From positions 436,501 to 500,500 of the forward strand of contig JANCRA010000060.1 in assembly GCA_024362935.1 (NCBI GenBank): a DNA stretch of 64,000 nt. The letters are read 5' to 3'. Positions 63,201-64,000 of this stretch are shown here, one piece after another. The notes under the pieces were generated by a model, which was given only the letters and a program-made list of their open reading frames with translations, was not told where the DNA came from and searched no databases. Position numbers and translations under genes: made by a program. The stretch's first letter is position 1. Each line of letters opens with the position of its first letter. Origin of the DNA: Setophaga petechia. Its lineage: Eukaryota; Chordata; Aves; Passeriformes; Parulidae.

Positions 63201-64000
63201 GCGTCTTAGACAACTTTCTTTTTCTTGTTACAGAACACACTGCAGCACTCTGTGCAACTTCTAGAACACGATAGGAGATGTTTAGTGAGCAAGAAGGTTT
63301 TCTCCTTGCGAGACATAGTGAAAAAGCTATTTGCTTAGATGTAGGTGACAAGAAACACTTACTGCAGTGCACTGAAAAGCTAACTGCTACACAGCACTGC
63401 GATTGTGTTAGCAGCCTGCAAAGTGCTAGAAAACAGTACTTTCCCACTCTCCTGCCTTTCCCTTCACATTATTACTTGAAAGGAAGGCATCTTAGACAAC
63501 TTTCTTTTTCTTGTGTCAAAAAACTCTGCAGCCCTCTCTGCAACATCTACAACACGATGGAAGTTGTTTAGTGAGCAGGAAGGTTTTCTCCTTGCGAGAC
63601 ATAGTGAAAAAGCTATTTGCTTAGATGTAGGTGACAAGAAACACTTACTGCAGTGCACTGAAAAGCTAATTGCTACACAGAACTGGGATTTCGTTAGCAG
63701 CTTGCAAAGTGCTAGAAAACAGTACTTTCCCACTCTCTTGCCTTTCCCTTCACATTAATACTTGAAAGGAAGGCGTCTTAGACAACTTTCTTTTTCTTGC
63801 TGCAAAACACACTGCAGCCCTCTGTGCAACTTCTAGAACACGATAGGAAATGTTTAGTGAGCAGGAAGGTTTTCTTCTTGCGAGACATAGTGAAAAAGCT
63901 TTTTGCTTAGATATAGGTGACAAGAAACACTTACTGCAGTGCACTGAACAACTAATTGCTACACAGAACTGGGATTGTGTTAGCAGCTTGCTAAGTGCTA
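60045..64000 (+). repeat. HOR unit U19, partial, at least 12 variable monomers
   Basis: Starts at box 19 and runs off the window. Anchors every 286 bp from 60418 to 63850, with no core or box in 3.7 kb. Within it, 61848-62420 is repeated at 63278-63850 with matching variants (ctgcagcactctg, gggatttcgttag, gttttcttcttgc). This is a local period of 5 monomers (1430 bp). Confidence 0.92.

Larger units (their letters stand above)
1..64000. repeat. 286-bp satellite array with higher-order repeat structure
   Basis: The whole window is tandem copies of one monomer. The landmark atgtttagtgag recurs every 286 bp, for example at 2694, 2980, 3266, 3552 and 3838. Each monomer has the same order of blocks: a landmark followed by ttttctccttgcgagacat, an A-rich stretch, a central actgcagtgcactga, a gattgtgt..agcagc stretch, tagaaaacagtac, a pyrimidine-rich tract, a second ctgcag and cttctagaacacgat. 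Recognisable subtypes include P (first after a box, tagacagagg), K (gagaagcaacgttttcccc, for example near 8726, 18347, 45208, 49651, 54384, 57687 and 62992) and S (gtgtcaaaaaactctgc with the ctctcaaagtg variant, usually just before a family A core). Both array edges lie outside the window. No flanking single-copy DNA, transposon or simple-sequence block interrupts it. Confidence 0.98.

Noticed and set aside
1..64000. Chicken MHM 2.2-kb tandem repeat, suggested by the 2159-bp minimal unit and CpG box
   Set aside because: MHM is known as a BamHI repeat of uniform length. I see no ggatcc here, and most units are not 2.2 kb.
1..64000. CRISPR array
   Set aside because: The repeats are 286 bp with no unique spacers and no cas genes. 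CpG depletion and HOR structure point to a eukaryote.
1..64000. Alpha satellite or other 171-bp centromeric repeat
   Set aside because: The monomer is 286 bp and I see no resemblance to the 171-bp alpha monomer.

Overview
This window is one uninterrupted tandem satellite from first base to last. I found no credible protein-coding gene, no tRNA or rRNA gene, no CRISPR array and no transposase. The basic monomer is 286 bp, about 42% GC by eye and CpG-poor; one monomer I counted has 5 CpG, roughly 0.4 of expectation. CpG depletion, multi-level higher-order repeat (HOR) structure and complete tandem occupancy point to a eukaryotic genome that methylates CpG, most likely a vertebrate, in a centromeric, pericentromeric, sex-chromosome or macrosatellite region. 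I do not recognise the satellite family and will not name a species.

Second level: nineteen copies of a divergent core block punctuate the array at irregular intervals. Each core has five monomers. The fifth carries a 200-bp CpG-rich box (about 61% GC, 23 CpG) that replaces part of the monomer. Box starts are 2321, 5050, 7781, 11084, 14385, 16830, 20705, 23434, 26165, 29466, 32767, 35498, 37657, 41246, 43691, 47848, 51723, 56742 and 60045. Box-to-box lengths are 2159 + k x 286 bp, apart from small explained deviations of 2 or 4 bp. The cores are near-constant and the number of 286-bp monomers between them varies: 4,4,6,6,3,8,4,4,6,6,4,2,7,3,9,8,12,6, then at least 12 at the right end.

Third level: two core families exist. 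Family B, preceded by a cassette of four similar monomers and carrying a 2-bp deletion, ends units U1, U4, U7, U9 and U10. Family A ends all others. In the left 26 kb the units repeat as triplets (long A, B, short A) with periods of 8763 and 9621 bp. After 33 kb only family A is present and units become longer and more irregular.

Shared private variants and hybrid monomers show repeated unequal exchange, recent unit duplication and conversion-like mosaics. The box is the functionally interesting part. It is exactly 200 bp in all 19 copies, has lost only 5 of 437 CpG instances, contains E2F-like and ETS-like motifs, and is followed by a donor-like site and a strong acceptor-like site. This suggests a repeated CpG-island promoter that could drive a spliced non-coding transcript. 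That is inference; no transcription can be seen from sequence.

Short open frames of 64 to 130 codons recur on both strands. They follow from the repeat and are not annotated as genes: 286 is not a multiple of 3, so no frame continues across monomers.
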